Below are positions 1-8,758 of a DNA stretch of 64,000 nt, piece after piece. The notes beneath the pieces were generated by a model. The model was not told the origin of the DNA and searched no databases. It saw only the letters and a list, made by a program, of their open reading frames with translations. The stretch spans positions 930,001 to 994,000 of the forward strand of contig NZ_CP108427.1 of the NCBI RefSeq assembly GCF_035982055.1, written 5' to 3'. Position 1 is the stretch's first letter. Every line of letters begins with the position of its first letter. The position numbers and the translations under genes are program-made. This stretch comes from Streptomyces sp. NBC_01288. GTDB lineage: Bacteria; Actinomycetota; Actinomycetes; Streptomycetales; Streptomycetaceae.

Positions 1-346
1 CCTCCGGGTGGTGCAGGAACAGGCCGCCGACCATGCGCAGGTACGCGGGAGAGTCCTGGAACGTCGCTACGACACCGCCGTGCCAGCCCGCGAAACCGGT
101 GCCCGCCTCGACGGCCGAGACAAGCCCCGCGCACTGCCCCTCGGTCAGTCGGCCCTCGGTCCAGCACTGCACGACGAGATCGGTCCGCGCCATGAGGTCC
201 GCGTCGGCGTAGGCCTCCAGGTCCTCCCGGACCGTGACCGCGAACCCGGCGTCGGCCAGCGCGGGCAGGAACAGCTCGGTGCACTCCCGTGGGGAGTGGC
301 CCTCCCAGCCGCCGCGGACCACCAGCGCCGTACGTTCTGCGGCCAT
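1..346 (-). CDS. ThuA-like domain protein (3' end beyond window)
   Basis: The first 115 residues are visible; the C-terminus lies outside the window. The start reads MAAERTALVVRGGWEGHSP and is followed by DLVVQCW and a TGFAGWHGG stretch. These are hallmarks of the ThuA family, which has a class I glutamine-amidotransferase-like fold; members have been linked to trehalose and other sugar utilisation, but the reaction is poorly defined. The ATG shares one base with the TGA of the aldehyde dehydrogenase upstream (TGATG), so the two are probably translationally coupled. With the ROK regulator next door this suggests a small sugar or aldehyde utilisation operon. Family is well supported; function is inference. 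Confidence 0.8.
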   Translation of the reverse strand, partial: MAAERTALVVRGGWEGHSPRECTELFLPALADAGFAVTVREDLEAYADADLMARTDLVVQCWTEGRLTEGQCAGLVSAVEAGTGFAGWHGGVVATFQDSPAYLRMVGGLFLHHPE

Positions 347-1782
347 CAACGGGTCGCGGGGTCGGCGGTCCACGACGGCAGGGTGAGCGGTGTGCGTTGG
401 AGACCGATCCACTGCCGTTTCGTGAAGCCCGCCATCTGGTCGTCCGCGCCGTGCCGCGCGTGGGCGTCGTTGACGTGCACCTCGCCGGCGTCGAGCCGCT
501 CGGCCACCGACAGGCCCCGTATGAGGTCGGCGGAGAACACCGAGTTCATCAGCATGGGGAGCCCGTTGGTCACGGCCACCGCCTCCTCCTCGTCGTCCAC
601 CACGGTGACCGGGAGGACCGGGCCGAAGATCTCCTCCGTGAAGGCGGGCATGTCGGGCGTCACCTTGGCCAGCACGGTGGGCCGGTAGAACAGCCCCTCG
701 GAGCCGTCGAAGGTGCCGCCGGTGAGCACCTCCGCGCCCATCTCCACCGATGCCGTCACGAGGGCGTGCACCCGGTCGCGCTGGCGGGTGCTGATCAGGG
801 GGCCCAGATCCGCCGTACCGCTCATCGGATCGCCGACGCGCAGGGCGGCGGCGCGGCGGGTGAGGGCGTCGAGGTACTGGTCCGCCACCGCGCGGGTGAC
901 GATGTGGCGACTGGCGCTGATGCAGGTCTGCCCCTGGTATTCGAGCGAGGCGATCATCGCGCACGAGGCCGCGAGGTCGATGTCGGCGTCGTCGAGGACC
1001 ACGAAGGCGTTGCTGCCCCCGAGTTCGAAGCGGACCGGCCGCAGCGTGGCCGCGGCGGAGGCCGCGATGGCGAGGCCGACCTCACGGGATCCGGTGAAGT
1101 CCAGCAGGTTCAGACCGGTGTGCTCGGCGAGCGCGTGCCCCGCGTCGAGGCCGTCGCCGGTCACCACGTTGAACACACCCGGCGGCAGTCCGGCGGCCCG
1201 GGCCGCCTCGGCGAGTACCTGGCCGCCGATGATCGGGGTGAGCTCGGCGGGTTTGAGCACGACGGTGTTGCCGAAGGCCAGCGCCGGTGCCACCGCGCGC
1301 ATGGCCAGGTTGACCGGGTAGTTCCAGGGTGTGATCACACCGATCACCCCGAGCGGTACCGCCCGGGACATCGAGAGCTTGCCCGCCTTGTACGGCGGCA
1401 GCAGGTCGCCGGCGTTCTCGCTCGCCTGGATCATGGAGATCTGCAACTGGCGGATGCCGGTGGACACCTCGTCCTCGGCCTTGGCCCGCACCCCGCCGGT
1501 CTCGCGCATGCTCTGTTCGACCAGCTCCGCGTGGTGCGCCTGGAAGAACTCGGCCATCCGCCGCAGGCCCGCCGCGCGCTCGGGAGCGCTGAGTGCCGCC
1601 CAGCCCGGTTGGGCGGCCCGGGCCGCGGCCACCGCCCGCCCGACATCCACGGCCCCGCCGAGGGCGTACGTACCGATCACGGCACCCGTGGCCTTCTCCA
1701 CGACGTCGGCGGTACGCCCTGACGATGCCGGGCGAAACGTTCCGTCGATGTAGAGCTGTGCCACGGGGAACTGAGACGTCAT
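346..1782 (-). CDS. NAD(P)-dependent aldehyde dehydrogenase
   Basis: A 478-residue protein of normal length for the ALDH superfamily, which oxidises aldehydes to carboxylic acids with NAD(P)+. Asn154 lies in TPWNYPVN, Glu253 in FELGGS and the catalytic Cys287 in YQGQTC; the later EEIFGPV motif is also present, so it should be active. The sequence type is near benzaldehyde/vanillin-dehydrogenase-like ALDHs, but the substrate cannot be read from sequence. A GGAG ribosome site precedes the ATG. It lies 116 bp downstream of the ROK gene on the same strand and overlaps the ThuA-like gene, so the three may share regulation. Confidence 0.93.
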   Translation of the reverse strand: MTSQFPVAQLYIDGTFRPASSGRTADVVEKATGAVIGTYALGGAVDVGRAVAAARAAQPGWAALSAPERAAGLRRMAEFFQAHHAELVEQSMRETGGVRAKAEDEVSTGIRQLQISMIQASENAGDLLPPYKAGKLSMSRAVPLGVIGVITPWNYPVNLAMRAVAPALAFGNTVVLKPAELTPIIGGQVLAEAARAAGLPPGVFNVVTGDGLDAGHALAEHTGLNLLDFTGSREVGLAIAASAAATLRPVRFELGGSNAFVVLDDADIDLAASCAMIASLEYQGQTCISASRHIVTRAVADQYLDALTRRAAALRVGDPMSGTADLGPLISTRQRDRVHALVTASVEMGAEVLTGGTFDGSEGLFYRPTVLAKVTPDMPAFTEEIFGPVLPVTVVDDEEEAVAVTNGLPMLMNSVFSADLIRGLSVAERLDAGEVHVNDAHARHGADDQMAGFTKRQWIGLQRTPLTLPSWTADPATR

Positions 1783-1815
1783 GAAGACTCCACGGAGGTC
1801 AGGGAGACTTTGGCT

Positions 1816-1830
1816 TTGACTTAAACTAAG
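1816..1830 (-). promoter_or_regulatory. AT-rich palindromic promoter/operator candidate before aldehyde dehydrogenase
   Basis: In a very GC-rich setting this gap holds the minus-strand palindrome CTTAGTTTAAG. It contains TAGTTT, which fits the actinobacterial -10 pattern TANNNT. The element lies about 40 nt upstream of the aldehyde dehydrogenase start and just beyond the ROK gene's stop codon. An operator for the neighbouring ROK protein is a reasonable inference but unproven. Confidence 0.4.
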
Positions 1831-1898
1831 AGGCGAACGTCATGGCCGTCAACAGTCCCACCGCACCACCGCACAGCAGATTTACGGGCGGGTCGGGT

Positions 1899-3233
1899 CT
1901 ACGCCCAGGCCCCGGTGCCGGACCCCAACCCGGAACCCACCGCGGACCCGGCCCCGGACGCGATCTCCGGACGCCGGCCGCCCGTGGACAGCAGGTGCTC
2001 CACCGGCAGGGTGGCCGCTCCCATCGCCACCGCCTCCTGACCCAGCCGTCCGACCTCGATCCGGGTGCGTCCGCGCAGATACGACAGGGCGTGCCGCTCG
2101 GCCGTCTCCCGCACGGTGGGCAGAACCACCCCGCCCATCACCGAGCCCGCCCATCCGGAGAGCACCACGAGGTCCGGGTGGAGCAGGTTGATCAGGTTGC
2201 CGATCCCGATGCCGATGTACTCCCCGATCTTCTCCAGGGTCTCCATGGCCACCGGGTCGGTGGCCGCCCGCGCCGTCAGCTCCGCGAGCCGGCCCTCGGT
2301 CCCGGAGGCGTGGAACGGCTGACTGCCCAGGGTGGATTGGTAACGGTGGAGGATGGCATCGGCTCCGACGTACGCCTCCAGGCAGCCCCGCGAACCGCAG
2401 CGGCAGGGCAGCCCTCCGGCGTAGATCACCGTGTGGCCCCACTCGATCGTGGCAGGGGCCAGGCCCGCGGTGCCCCCCTCCGTGCCCGACCCGAGGGCCG
2501 CGCCCACCCCGACCCCGATGAGCGCGGTGACCACCCGGTCGGCGCCCTGGCCCACGCCGCGCCACATCTCCGCCTGGCCCAGGGTCCGGGCGCAGTTGTC
2601 CAGCATGAGCGGCGCGGCGACTCCGGGGGCGAGCATCTCGCCGAGTGCGACACCGGACCAGCCGAGCGTCGGCGCGTGCACCAGCGTGCGCCCGGGGATC
2701 CGCGGGTCGGGCTGGACCGCGCCGGGCACACCGACGCCGATGCCGAGCAGGTCCGCGGGGTCGACGCCCGCGGCGCGGGTCACGTCGGAGATGCCCTGGA
2801 GCACCAGTGCGGCCACCGATTCGGCGTCGAGCCGGGTGTCGGCGATCGGGTAGACCTCGGAGGTGATCACCGACAGGGTCCAGTCGAACAGCCCGATCCG
2901 GACGTGCGTCTCACCGATGTCCACGCCGATCACGGAGCCGTAGTCCGGGCGGATCTCCAGCACCGAGCGCGGCCTGCCCCCGTCGGAGTCCTCCGAACCG
3001 CCCTCCGCGATCAGTCCCTCGGCGAGGAGTTGGGAGACGACATTGCTCACCGTCGCGGAGCTGAGGCCGGAGACACGGGTCAGCTTGTTCCGGCTGGTGG
3101 GTCCCTGCACGTACAGAGCGGAGAGGAGGATGGAGCGGTTGTGCCGCCGCAAGTCGCTCGTCGTTCGCTTCACCACGGATTTCACAGAACGAAGTCTGCC
3201 AGCCCCCGGCTCCTCCGATCCCGCCACGTCCAC
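1899..3233 (-). CDS. ROK-family transcriptional regulator
   Basis: A 444-residue protein with an N-terminal MarR-like winged helix (about residues 25-85, SATVSNVVSQLL recognition region) and a C-terminal ROK sugar-kinase-fold domain. The ROK part has GVDIGETHVRIGL near residue 125 and the zinc-site motif CRCGSRGCLE around residue 290, which together with the HTH marks it as a repressor (XylR/NagC type) rather than a kinase. Such proteins sense sugars or sugar phosphates. The GTG start is uncertain; a later GTG beginning VKSVVKR would still keep the whole HTH. Flanking aldehyde dehydrogenase and ThuA-like genes are candidate targets. Confidence 0.9.
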   Translation of the reverse strand: MDVAGSEEPGAGRLRSVKSVVKRTTSDLRRHNRSILLSALYVQGPTSRNKLTRVSGLSSATVSNVVSQLLAEGLIAEGGSEDSDGGRPRSVLEIRPDYGSVIGVDIGETHVRIGLFDWTLSVITSEVYPIADTRLDAESVAALVLQGISDVTRAAGVDPADLLGIGVGVPGAVQPDPRIPGRTLVHAPTLGWSGVALGEMLAPGVAAPLMLDNCARTLGQAEMWRGVGQGADRVVTALIGVGVGAALGSGTEGGTAGLAPATIEWGHTVIYAGGLPCRCGSRGCLEAYVGADAILHRYQSTLGSQPFHASGTEGRLAELTARAATDPVAMETLEKIGEYIGIGIGNLINLLHPDLVVLSGWAGSVMGGVVLPTVRETAERHALSYLRGRTRIEVGRLGQEAVAMGAATLPVEHLLSTGGRRPEIASGAGSAVGSGLGSGTGAWA

Positions 3234-3441
3234 CTGGCTACCTCCACCCGTGCCCCAACCCCTCGCGGCCGGCCCTACGTACGCACGGTTCGCGGACCTG
3301 CCGCTGTGCCCGCGGACCCGTCCCGGCTTATCGGACCGAGGTCACCGCGCCTGGTGGCATGCGGCGAGCCAGGTGCCTCAGCGGCGCAGCTCCCACAGAC
3401 GAGACGTGACGGGCGTCGCGGCCTCGTGTCGCAGCGGCCGC

Positions 3442-3780
3442 TCAGAGGTGGCCGTCCAGGAACTTCCGCACCTCGGCGGTGGTCATGGGCCCCGTGCCGT
3501 GCGCCACCGCCTCTCCCTCCTTCAGCAGGACGTAGGACGGGGCTCCGGTGATCCCGTATCGCCCGGTCGCGGCCGGACAACGGGTGATGTCGGCGCGGAC
3601 GGCCGTCAGGCGGCCCGTGTAGTCGTCGGCGATGCCGCCCACGACGAGGTCCATCACCCGGCAGGGCTCGATCGCCTTGGGCCATGTCCCGGTGAAGTAC
3701 GCGAGGACCGGGACTCGGCTCATCCCGAGGATGAAATCGAACTCCGCGTCCTCACGGGGTCGGTGAACCCGCTCCGCCAT
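3442..3780 (-). CDS. Thioredoxin-like protein with only one active-site cysteine
   Basis: A 112-residue thioredoxin-fold protein. The ATG at 3780 is preferred over an upstream one because AGGAGC lies just ahead of it. The beta-strand VLAYFTG is followed by TWPKAIEPC, where a thioredoxin would have WCGPC: the first cysteine is absent and only the second position is Cys. The cis-proline strand GITGAPSYVLL is conserved and a second Cys lies in ITRCPA. It therefore probably cannot catalyse normal dithiol exchange; a binding or chaperone-like role is possible but unproven. It lies 208 bp upstream of the ROK gene on the same strand. Confidence 0.75.
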   Translation of the reverse strand: MAERVHRPREDAEFDFILGMSRVPVLAYFTGTWPKAIEPCRVMDLVVGGIADDYTGRLTAVRADITRCPAATGRYGITGAPSYVLLKEGEAVAHGTGPMTTAEVRKFLDGHL

Positions 3781-4085
3781 GCAAGCTCCTGATCTCACGT
3801 TCCGTCATTTCATCCCCATCATCCCTGTGACCCGGCCTGCCTGCCCCGCCGGTCACCCAGCTGTAGCCCGCCGCGCGCCCGTGGGTCACCTCGTGTCAGG
3901 ACAGCGCCCCCGACGGGCTTCCCGGGGCATTGTCCGGTCTTCACGTCAACCCCCGGTCGCAATCCGGCTGATACCGCCCGTCCCCGGACCGCACGAGCCG
4001 GCTGACGGCACCGAGAACAAGGCACGCTTCCTGGACCGCTCGCGGGCGCGATCGCGAACGCGGTCGCGGACGGTCGAAGTACGCG
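3781..4085. other. Gene-free stretch between the thioredoxin-like gene and the PucR gene
   Basis: About 305 bp without a convincing coding frame. It holds the 5' region of the thioredoxin-like gene and, near its right end, the inverted repeat listed separately. I see nothing else in it. Confidence 0.6.
4047..4068 (-). terminator. Possible hairpin after the PucR-type regulator gene
   Basis: CGCGATCGCG and CGCGGTCGCG are separated by two bases and pair except for one wobble. The hairpin lies about 18 nt beyond the regulator's stop codon. It has no U tract, so termination is only a suggestion. Confidence 0.35.
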
Positions 4086-5225
4086 TCAACTGCCCCGAAG
4101 ACCGACCGCCAGCGTCAGTTCAAGGACCCGGTGTGGCGATGCGAGATCCGGAAACAGCTCCCGCAGCTGCGACATCCGGTACCGGACCGTCTGGGGATGG
4201 ACGAACAACGCCGCCGCCACCTCGTCCCGCCTGCCCTGGTGCAGCAGCCACTCCCGCAACGTCTCCTCCAGACGCCGCGCGGTCGCGACAGGCAAGGTCC
4301 GCAACGGTGCGAGGGCTCGGGCACGCAGGTCCGCGAACGCGTCCACGTCGGCGCTCAGCACCAGCTCGGGCAGGTGGTCCTCGGTGTCGCGGATATCGGA
4401 GGACAGGGAGCGCGCGCGTACGGCTCGTTCGTACGAGGCGGACGCACGGGTCCATGGCCGGGCCGGGCCGACCACGGCGGTGCGCTCGGTCAGCTGCCGC
4501 AAGAGATGCGACCGGTCGGCATCGGGGACGAGCAGCACACCGGTGGCGTCCGGCAGATCGTCGAGGACGAGGGTGCTCGGGTCGAGCGCGCGGTAGGCGG
4601 GCCGAGTCTGGGCGGCGGGCAGCAGGACCGCGGTCAGCGAAACCGGAGGCTGCCACCCGGCCCGTTGAGCAGAGGCCAGCAGCACGTCCGGGCTCGCGCC
4701 GGCGAGGAGGTCGCGGGCCAAGTGTTCCAGGTGGCGCTCGTGGTCCCTGCCCCGGGCGGTCAGTTCGTCGGCGTGGCCCGCGGCGCTCGCGGCGGAGAGC
4801 TCGTCGATGTAGGCGAAGGTCAGTTCGGCGAACTTGGCGACCTCGGCGGCGGGCAGACCCGCGGGTACGGCACCCGCCGCCAGGCATCGCCAGGCCACGC
4901 GGGCGCCGACGCGGTAGGCGCTGAGCAGGGCGTCCATCGAACGGCCGTCGCGCACCTCGCCGCGGCCCAACTCGTAGGCCGCGTCACCGGCGTCGCCGCT
5001 CGTGGCGTTCCCGCTCGCGAGGTCCAGGTAGTGCCCCAGGGCGGTGCGGACGGCTCGGCGCATGGTGGCGCCCATGCGGCCCGAAAGGGCGTTGGCGTAG
5101 GGAGGGACCTCGTCGATGATCGCCTCGACGACCTCGTCCGCGGTGGTCCTCAGCGCGGCCCGAAGTGCGGTGACCGTCGTCTCATCCAGGGCCAGTTCGC
5201 TGGCCCTCCGAACCGCATGCCCCAT
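4086..5225 (-). CDS. PucR/CdaR-type transcriptional regulator
   Basis: A 379-residue protein. The C-terminal 60 residues form the PucR HTH: LEETLREWLLHQG, then VHPQTVRYRMSQLRELF, then LELTLAVGL. The N-terminal two thirds are helical, of the sensory type common in actinobacterial PucR proteins, with no catalytic motif seen. It is divergent from the ferredoxin reductase/desaturase operon across an 86-bp gap with inverted repeats, so it is probably the local regulator of lipid desaturation. Activator or repressor cannot be decided from sequence. Confidence 0.88.
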   Translation of the reverse strand: MGHAVRRASELALDETTVTALRAALRTTADEVVEAIIDEVPPYANALSGRMGATMRRAVRTALGHYLDLASGNATSGDAGDAAYELGRGEVRDGRSMDALLSAYRVGARVAWRCLAAGAVPAGLPAAEVAKFAELTFAYIDELSAASAAGHADELTARGRDHERHLEHLARDLLAGASPDVLLASAQRAGWQPPVSLTAVLLPAAQTRPAYRALDPSTLVLDDLPDATGVLLVPDADRSHLLRQLTERTAVVGPARPWTRASASYERAVRARSLSSDIRDTEDHLPELVLSADVDAFADLRARALAPLRTLPVATARRLEETLREWLLHQGRRDEVAAALFVHPQTVRYRMSQLRELFPDLASPHRVLELTLAVGLRGS

Positions 5226-5311
5226 GTTTTGTTCCCTGCGAACAATTCAGCCGACCAGATTTACGTCCTGCGGTTAGGACTTTACGCCTTGAGGCGCAGC
5301 AGGCTGGAGTC
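5226..5311. promoter_or_regulatory. Divergent control region between PucR regulator and reductase/desaturase operon
   Basis: The gap is AT-rich for this genome. TTGTTC (5229-5234) and GAACAA (5240-5245) form an inverted repeat with a 5-nt centre immediately upstream of the regulator start. A second pair, GTCCT (5265-5269) and AGGAC (5276-5280), is flanked on both sides by TTTACG. These are good operator candidates for the PucR-type protein; the assignment is inference. Confidence 0.5.
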
Positions 5312-6367
5312 ATGACGAGTACAGCCCTCCGCACCAGGGCGTGGAAACTGCTGGAGATGGTCACGACGCCGCTGCTGCCGTCGGACTACCTCGACCTGGT
5401 CAGCCCGCTGCGTGCGGGCGCCGACCTGCGAGGGCGCATCGAGGCCGTGCACCCCGAGACGGGTGACGCCGCGACCATCGTGATCAGGCCGGGCCGGGGC
5501 TGGCGCGGCCACACGGCCGGTCAGTACGTGCGGATCGGGGTCGACGTCGACGGGGTGCGCCTGTGGCGTGCCTACTCGGTCACCTCGCCGACAGACCGCC
5601 GGGACGGCCGCGTCACGATCACCGTGAAGGCGATCCCGGACGGCAAGGTCAGCAACCACCTGGTCCGCAGAGCGAAACCCGGCACGCTGATCCAACTCGA
5701 CCAGGCGACCGGTGACTTCGTGCTGCCGCGGGCCGAGCCCGCCAAGGTGCTCTACCTGACGGCCGGCAGCGGCATCACGCCCGTGATGGGCATGCTGCGC
5801 GCCACCGAGTTCGACGACGTCGCCATGGTCCACTGCGCGCCCCAGCCGCAGGACGTGATCTTCCGCGACGAACTGCACGCCCTGGTCGCGGACAAGAAGC
5901 TGCGGCTCACCGAGGTGCACACCGACACGGACGGCCAGCTCGACATCGCCCGTCTCGACGAACTCGTACCCGACTGGGCCGAGCGCGAGACCTGGGCCTG
6001 CGGGCCCACGGGCCTGCTCGACGCCGCCGAGGAGCACTGGAGCGAGCACGGCGTACAAGAGCGCCTGCACATCGAACGCTTCCGTCCCGGCATCGTCGTC
6101 ACCGGCGACGGCGGCGAGGTCACGTTCAGCGCCAGCGGCAAGACCGTCGATGCGGACGGCGCCACGCCGTTGCTGGACGTCGGCGAGGAGGCCGGCGTAC
6201 TCATGCCCTCCGGGTGCCGCATGGGCATCTGCTTCGGCTGCGTCACGCCGCTCAAGGCGGGCGCCGTCCGCGACCTGCGCACCGGCGAGATCACCGAGGC
6301 CGAGCCGGGCGTCCTCATCCAGACCTGCGTGTCCGCCGCGGCGGGCCCCTGCGACATCGAACGGTAG
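5312..6367 (+). CDS. Ferredoxin reductase with fused C-terminal [2Fe-2S] domain (desaturase electron donor)
   Basis: A 351-residue FNR-type reductase. The FAD region has RAYSVTS, the nucleotide region has TAGSGITPVMGML, and the C-terminal plant-type ferredoxin domain has the cluster ligands C-RMGI-C-FG-C followed by a later QTC. NAD(P)H electrons would pass through FAD to the cluster and then to a partner oxygenase. The fatty-acid desaturase begins 7 bp downstream, an arrangement matching the known mycobacterial Rv3230c/DesA3 pair, in which the reductase feeds a stearoyl-CoA delta-9 desaturase. A CTGGAG ribosome site precedes the ATG. Confidence 0.92.
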   Translation: MTSTALRTRAWKLLEMVTTPLLPSDYLDLVSPLRAGADLRGRIEAVHPETGDAATIVIRPGRGWRGHTAGQYVRIGVDVDGVRLWRAYSVTSPTDRRDGRVTITVKAIPDGKVSNHLVRRAKPGTLIQLDQATGDFVLPRAEPAKVLYLTAGSGITPVMGMLRATEFDDVAMVHCAPQPQDVIFRDELHALVADKKLRLTEVHTDTDGQLDIARLDELVPDWAERETWACGPTGLLDAAEEHWSEHGVQERLHIERFRPGIVVTGDGGEVTFSASGKTVDADGATPLLDVGEEAGVLMPSGCRMGICFGCVTPLKAGAVRDLRTGEITEAEPGVLIQTCVSAAAGPCDIER

Positions 6368-6374
6368 GAGCACC

Positions 6375-7493
6375 TTGACCGCCACCGACCCCACCGCCCA
6401 CCTGACCGCGGAGCAGATCGAGGAGCTCGGCCGCGAGCTGGACGCGATCCGCGACGAGGTGATCGCCGGCCGCGGCGAGAAGGACGCCGCCTACATCCGC
6501 AAGGTCATCTCGGCGCAGCGCAAGCTCGAACTGGTCAGCAGGGGCGTGCTGTTGTTCTCGCTCTTCCCGCCCGCGTGGCTGATCGGCACCGCCGGTCTTT
6601 CCGTGGCGAAGATCATGGACAACATGGAGATCGGCCACAACATCCTGCACGGCCAGTGGGACTGGATGCGGGACCCGAAGATCCACTCCACCACCTGGGA
6701 GTGGGATCACGTCTCGCCGTCCGAGCAGTGGAAGCACTCGCACAACGAGCTGCACCACACGTACACGAACGTGATCGGCAAGGACAACGACCTCGGCTAC
6801 GGCATCATGCGCGTCGACGAGGACCAGAGGTGGCACCCGTTCCACCTCGGCCAGCCGCTGTGGAACTTCATCAACGCCTGCTTCTTCGAGTACGGCATCG
6901 CGGCGTACGACCTGGAACTCGGCAAGAACCTGCAGAAGCGTCGCCGCAAGAACCCGGAGTTCCGCGAGCGGGCCAAGGCCGTGGGCCGCAAGATCCGCAA
7001 GCAGGTGCTCAAGGACTACGTGATCCACCCGCTGCTGTCGGGCCCGTCGTTCCTCCCCACGCTCGCCGCCACGTTCACCGCGAACCTGGTCCGCAACGTC
7101 TGGACCCACTCGGTGATCATGTGCGGGCACTTCCCCGAGGGCGTGCAGGTCTTCGAACGCCGGTCGATCAAGGGCGAGACCCGCGGTCAGTGGTACCTGC
7201 GCCAGATGATGGGCTCGGCGAACATCAGCGGCAGCAGGGCCATGCACTTCATGACCGGCAACCTGTCGCACCAGATCGAGCACCACCTGTTCCCGGACCT
7301 GCCGAGCAACCGGTACGCCGAGGTCGCGGTGAAGGTGCGCGCGCTGTTCGAGAAGTACGAGCTGGAGTACGTCACCGGGCCGCTGCCCAAGCAGGTGCTC
7401 TCCGCGTGGCACAAGGTCTTCCGGCTCTCACTGCCGAACAAGAAGCCCAAGGTCAAGACGCCGGACCGCGAACAGGAGCTCGTCGCGGCCTGA
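6375..7493 (+). CDS. Membrane fatty-acid (acyl-CoA) desaturase, DesA3-like
   Basis: A 372-residue di-iron membrane desaturase. Histidine boxes are HNILH, HNELHH and QIEHH, the standard set for front-end/acyl-CoA desaturases, with hydrophobic segments at VLLFSLFPPAWLIG and around LPTLAATFTANLV. It should introduce a double bond into acyl chains using O2 and electrons from the adjacent reductase. The TTG start at 6375 is chosen because AGGAG lies directly upstream and the TTG overlaps no coding sequence; the same frame is open further upstream but there lies inside the reductase gene. Position of the double bond is not determinable. Confidence 0.92.
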   Translation: MTATDPTAHLTAEQIEELGRELDAIRDEVIAGRGEKDAAYIRKVISAQRKLELVSRGVLLFSLFPPAWLIGTAGLSVAKIMDNMEIGHNILHGQWDWMRDPKIHSTTWEWDHVSPSEQWKHSHNELHHTYTNVIGKDNDLGYGIMRVDEDQRWHPFHLGQPLWNFINACFFEYGIAAYDLELGKNLQKRRRKNPEFRERAKAVGRKIRKQVLKDYVIHPLLSGPSFLPTLAATFTANLVRNVWTHSVIMCGHFPEGVQVFERRSIKGETRGQWYLRQMMGSANISGSRAMHFMTGNLSHQIEHHLFPDLPSNRYAEVAVKVRALFEKYELEYVTGPLPKQVLSAWHKVFRLSLPNKKPKVKTPDREQELVAA

Positions 7494-7573
7494 TTCCCGG
7501 TATCGGTTCAGCTCCTTGGGCCGTACCGCCGGCACCGCCGGGTTCGGTGCCTGGGCGTGCGCCACTCAGGTGC

Positions 7574-7591
7574 CGTGGACGGAAGTCCACG
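7574..7591. terminator. Hairpin between convergent desaturase and pirin genes
   Basis: CGTGGAC and GTCCACG form a perfect 7-bp stem with a GGAA tetraloop between the two converging genes. A second 7-bp stem (GGCACCG/CGGTGCC, 7531-7551) lies just before it. No U tract is present, which is usual in Streptomyces. Confidence 0.5.
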
Positions 7592-7631
7592 CACACCCGC
7601 GCCAGGCAACCCTGTGGCACGTCCTCGCAGG

Positions 7632-8597
7632 TCAGCGCACTCTGCCTCGCGGCTTCAACCCCACGGGAGGCAGTTCAGGAGCCGGCAGCGGCGCCCCGTC
7701 GTACCCCTTCACCTCACCGAACCGAGACCCTGTCATCCAGTCCTCACGGGCCTGCTGGATCTCCTCCTGCGTGCGTCCGATCCAGTTCCAGAACATGATC
7801 AGCTCCTCGTCGAACGGCTCGCCCCCCAGCAGCATCAGGCCCGCGTCCGACGCGGCGCGCAGCGGGAGTTCGGTGCGGCCACAGCCGAGGTAGAGCATGG
7901 AGCCCGGGAGGACCGGGACGCCGTCGACGTGGGCCTCGCCGGACATGGCGAGGACGGCGTACTCGAAGTCCGGTTCCAGCGGCAGGCGTACGTCCGCTCC
8001 GGCGGCGAGGGCCAGGTCCGCGCCGACGATCGGGGTGTACGTCGTGCCGGGCGAGGCCGCGCCGTCGACGTCGCCGAGGACGATCGTGGCGCGCAGGCCC
8101 GGCGCCGTGACGACCGGCAGTTCGGCGTGGTGCTCGAAGTGCGGCTCGACATGACGGTCGCTGTCGGGAAGGGCGACCCAGAGCTGCGCGCCGTGCAGGA
8201 AGCGGGCGTGCGTCTTGGGGCTCTGTTCGGCGTGGCTGATCGCGCGGCCGGAGGTCATGAGGCCCAGTTCGCGCGGGCGGATCGTCGCGACGCTGCCGGT
8301 CGAGTCGCGGTGCAGCACCTCGCCCTCGTGCAGCCAGCTCACCGTCTGTAGACCCATGTGGGGGTGCGGGGGCACCTGCATCCCGGGCTCGTCGGCGATG
8401 TCGTCAGGACCGTAGTGATCTACGAAGCACCACGCGCCGACCATACGGCGGCCCAGATTGGGCAGCAGTCGGCGGACCTCGGTGGACTCGCCGAGTTGCA
8501 CCCGGCGCGGGCTGAGGAGTTCACGGACGGGCTCCGCCACCACGAAACCGCGGCCGCCGCACAGGGCCGGAACCGCTTCGCGATCAAGATTGCTCAT
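7632..8597 (-). CDS. Pirin-family cupin protein
   Basis: A 321-residue bicupin. The N-terminal cupin carries the pirin metal-binding signature: HPHMGLQTVSWLHEGEVLHRDS, then MTSGRAISHAEQSP, giving the His/His/His/Glu iron ligands. Pirins bind Fe and some act as quercetinases or transcription cofactors; this protein's activity cannot be stated. The start is supported by TAGGTT six bases before the ATG, the leaderless pattern. The gene is divergent from a MarR regulator, a common arrangement for pirins that respond to phenolic or redox stress. Confidence 0.9.
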   Translation of the reverse strand: MSNLDREAVPALCGGRGFVVAEPVRELLSPRRVQLGESTEVRRLLPNLGRRMVGAWCFVDHYGPDDIADEPGMQVPPHPHMGLQTVSWLHEGEVLHRDSTGSVATIRPRELGLMTSGRAISHAEQSPKTHARFLHGAQLWVALPDSDRHVEPHFEHHAELPVVTAPGLRATIVLGDVDGAASPGTTYTPIVGADLALAAGADVRLPLEPDFEYAVLAMSGEAHVDGVPVLPGSMLYLGCGRTELPLRAASDAGLMLLGGEPFDEELIMFWNWIGRTQEEIQQAREDWMTGSRFGEVKGYDGAPLPAPELPPVGLKPRGRVR

Positions 8598-8603
8598 GGC
8601 GAC

Positions 8604-8633
8604 AACCTAGTCCCGCCGGGGCCGTTCCGTCAG
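8604..8633 (-). promoter_or_regulatory. Promoter of pirin gene (leaderless type)
   Basis: On the minus strand CTGACG (8633-8628) is followed 18 nt later by TAGGTT (8609-8604), and the ATG begins six bases after that. This matches the vegetative -35/-10 pattern with transcription starting at the start codon. Confidence 0.55.
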
Positions 8634-8718
8634 TCCACAGGCTCCTCAGTGGCCCAGTCCGCAAGCCCCTTCACCGGCGCCCTCCCCCGCCCCCTCCTGC
8701 CGCCCTTCCGTCCGAAAA

Positions 8719-8751
8719 ATAGTAGCCATGGACATAGTAGCCATGTATGGT
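8719..8751 (+). promoter_or_regulatory. MarR promoter with 12-bp direct repeats
   Basis: The 12-mer ATAGTAGCCATG occurs at 8719-8730 and again at 8734-8745, a 15-bp period. TATGGT (8746-8751) follows immediately and is seven bases before the MarR ATG at 8759, the leaderless -10 pattern. The repeats therefore cover the -35/-10 spacer, where an autorepressor would bind. Confidence 0.6.
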
Positions 8752-8758
8752 ATCGGCC

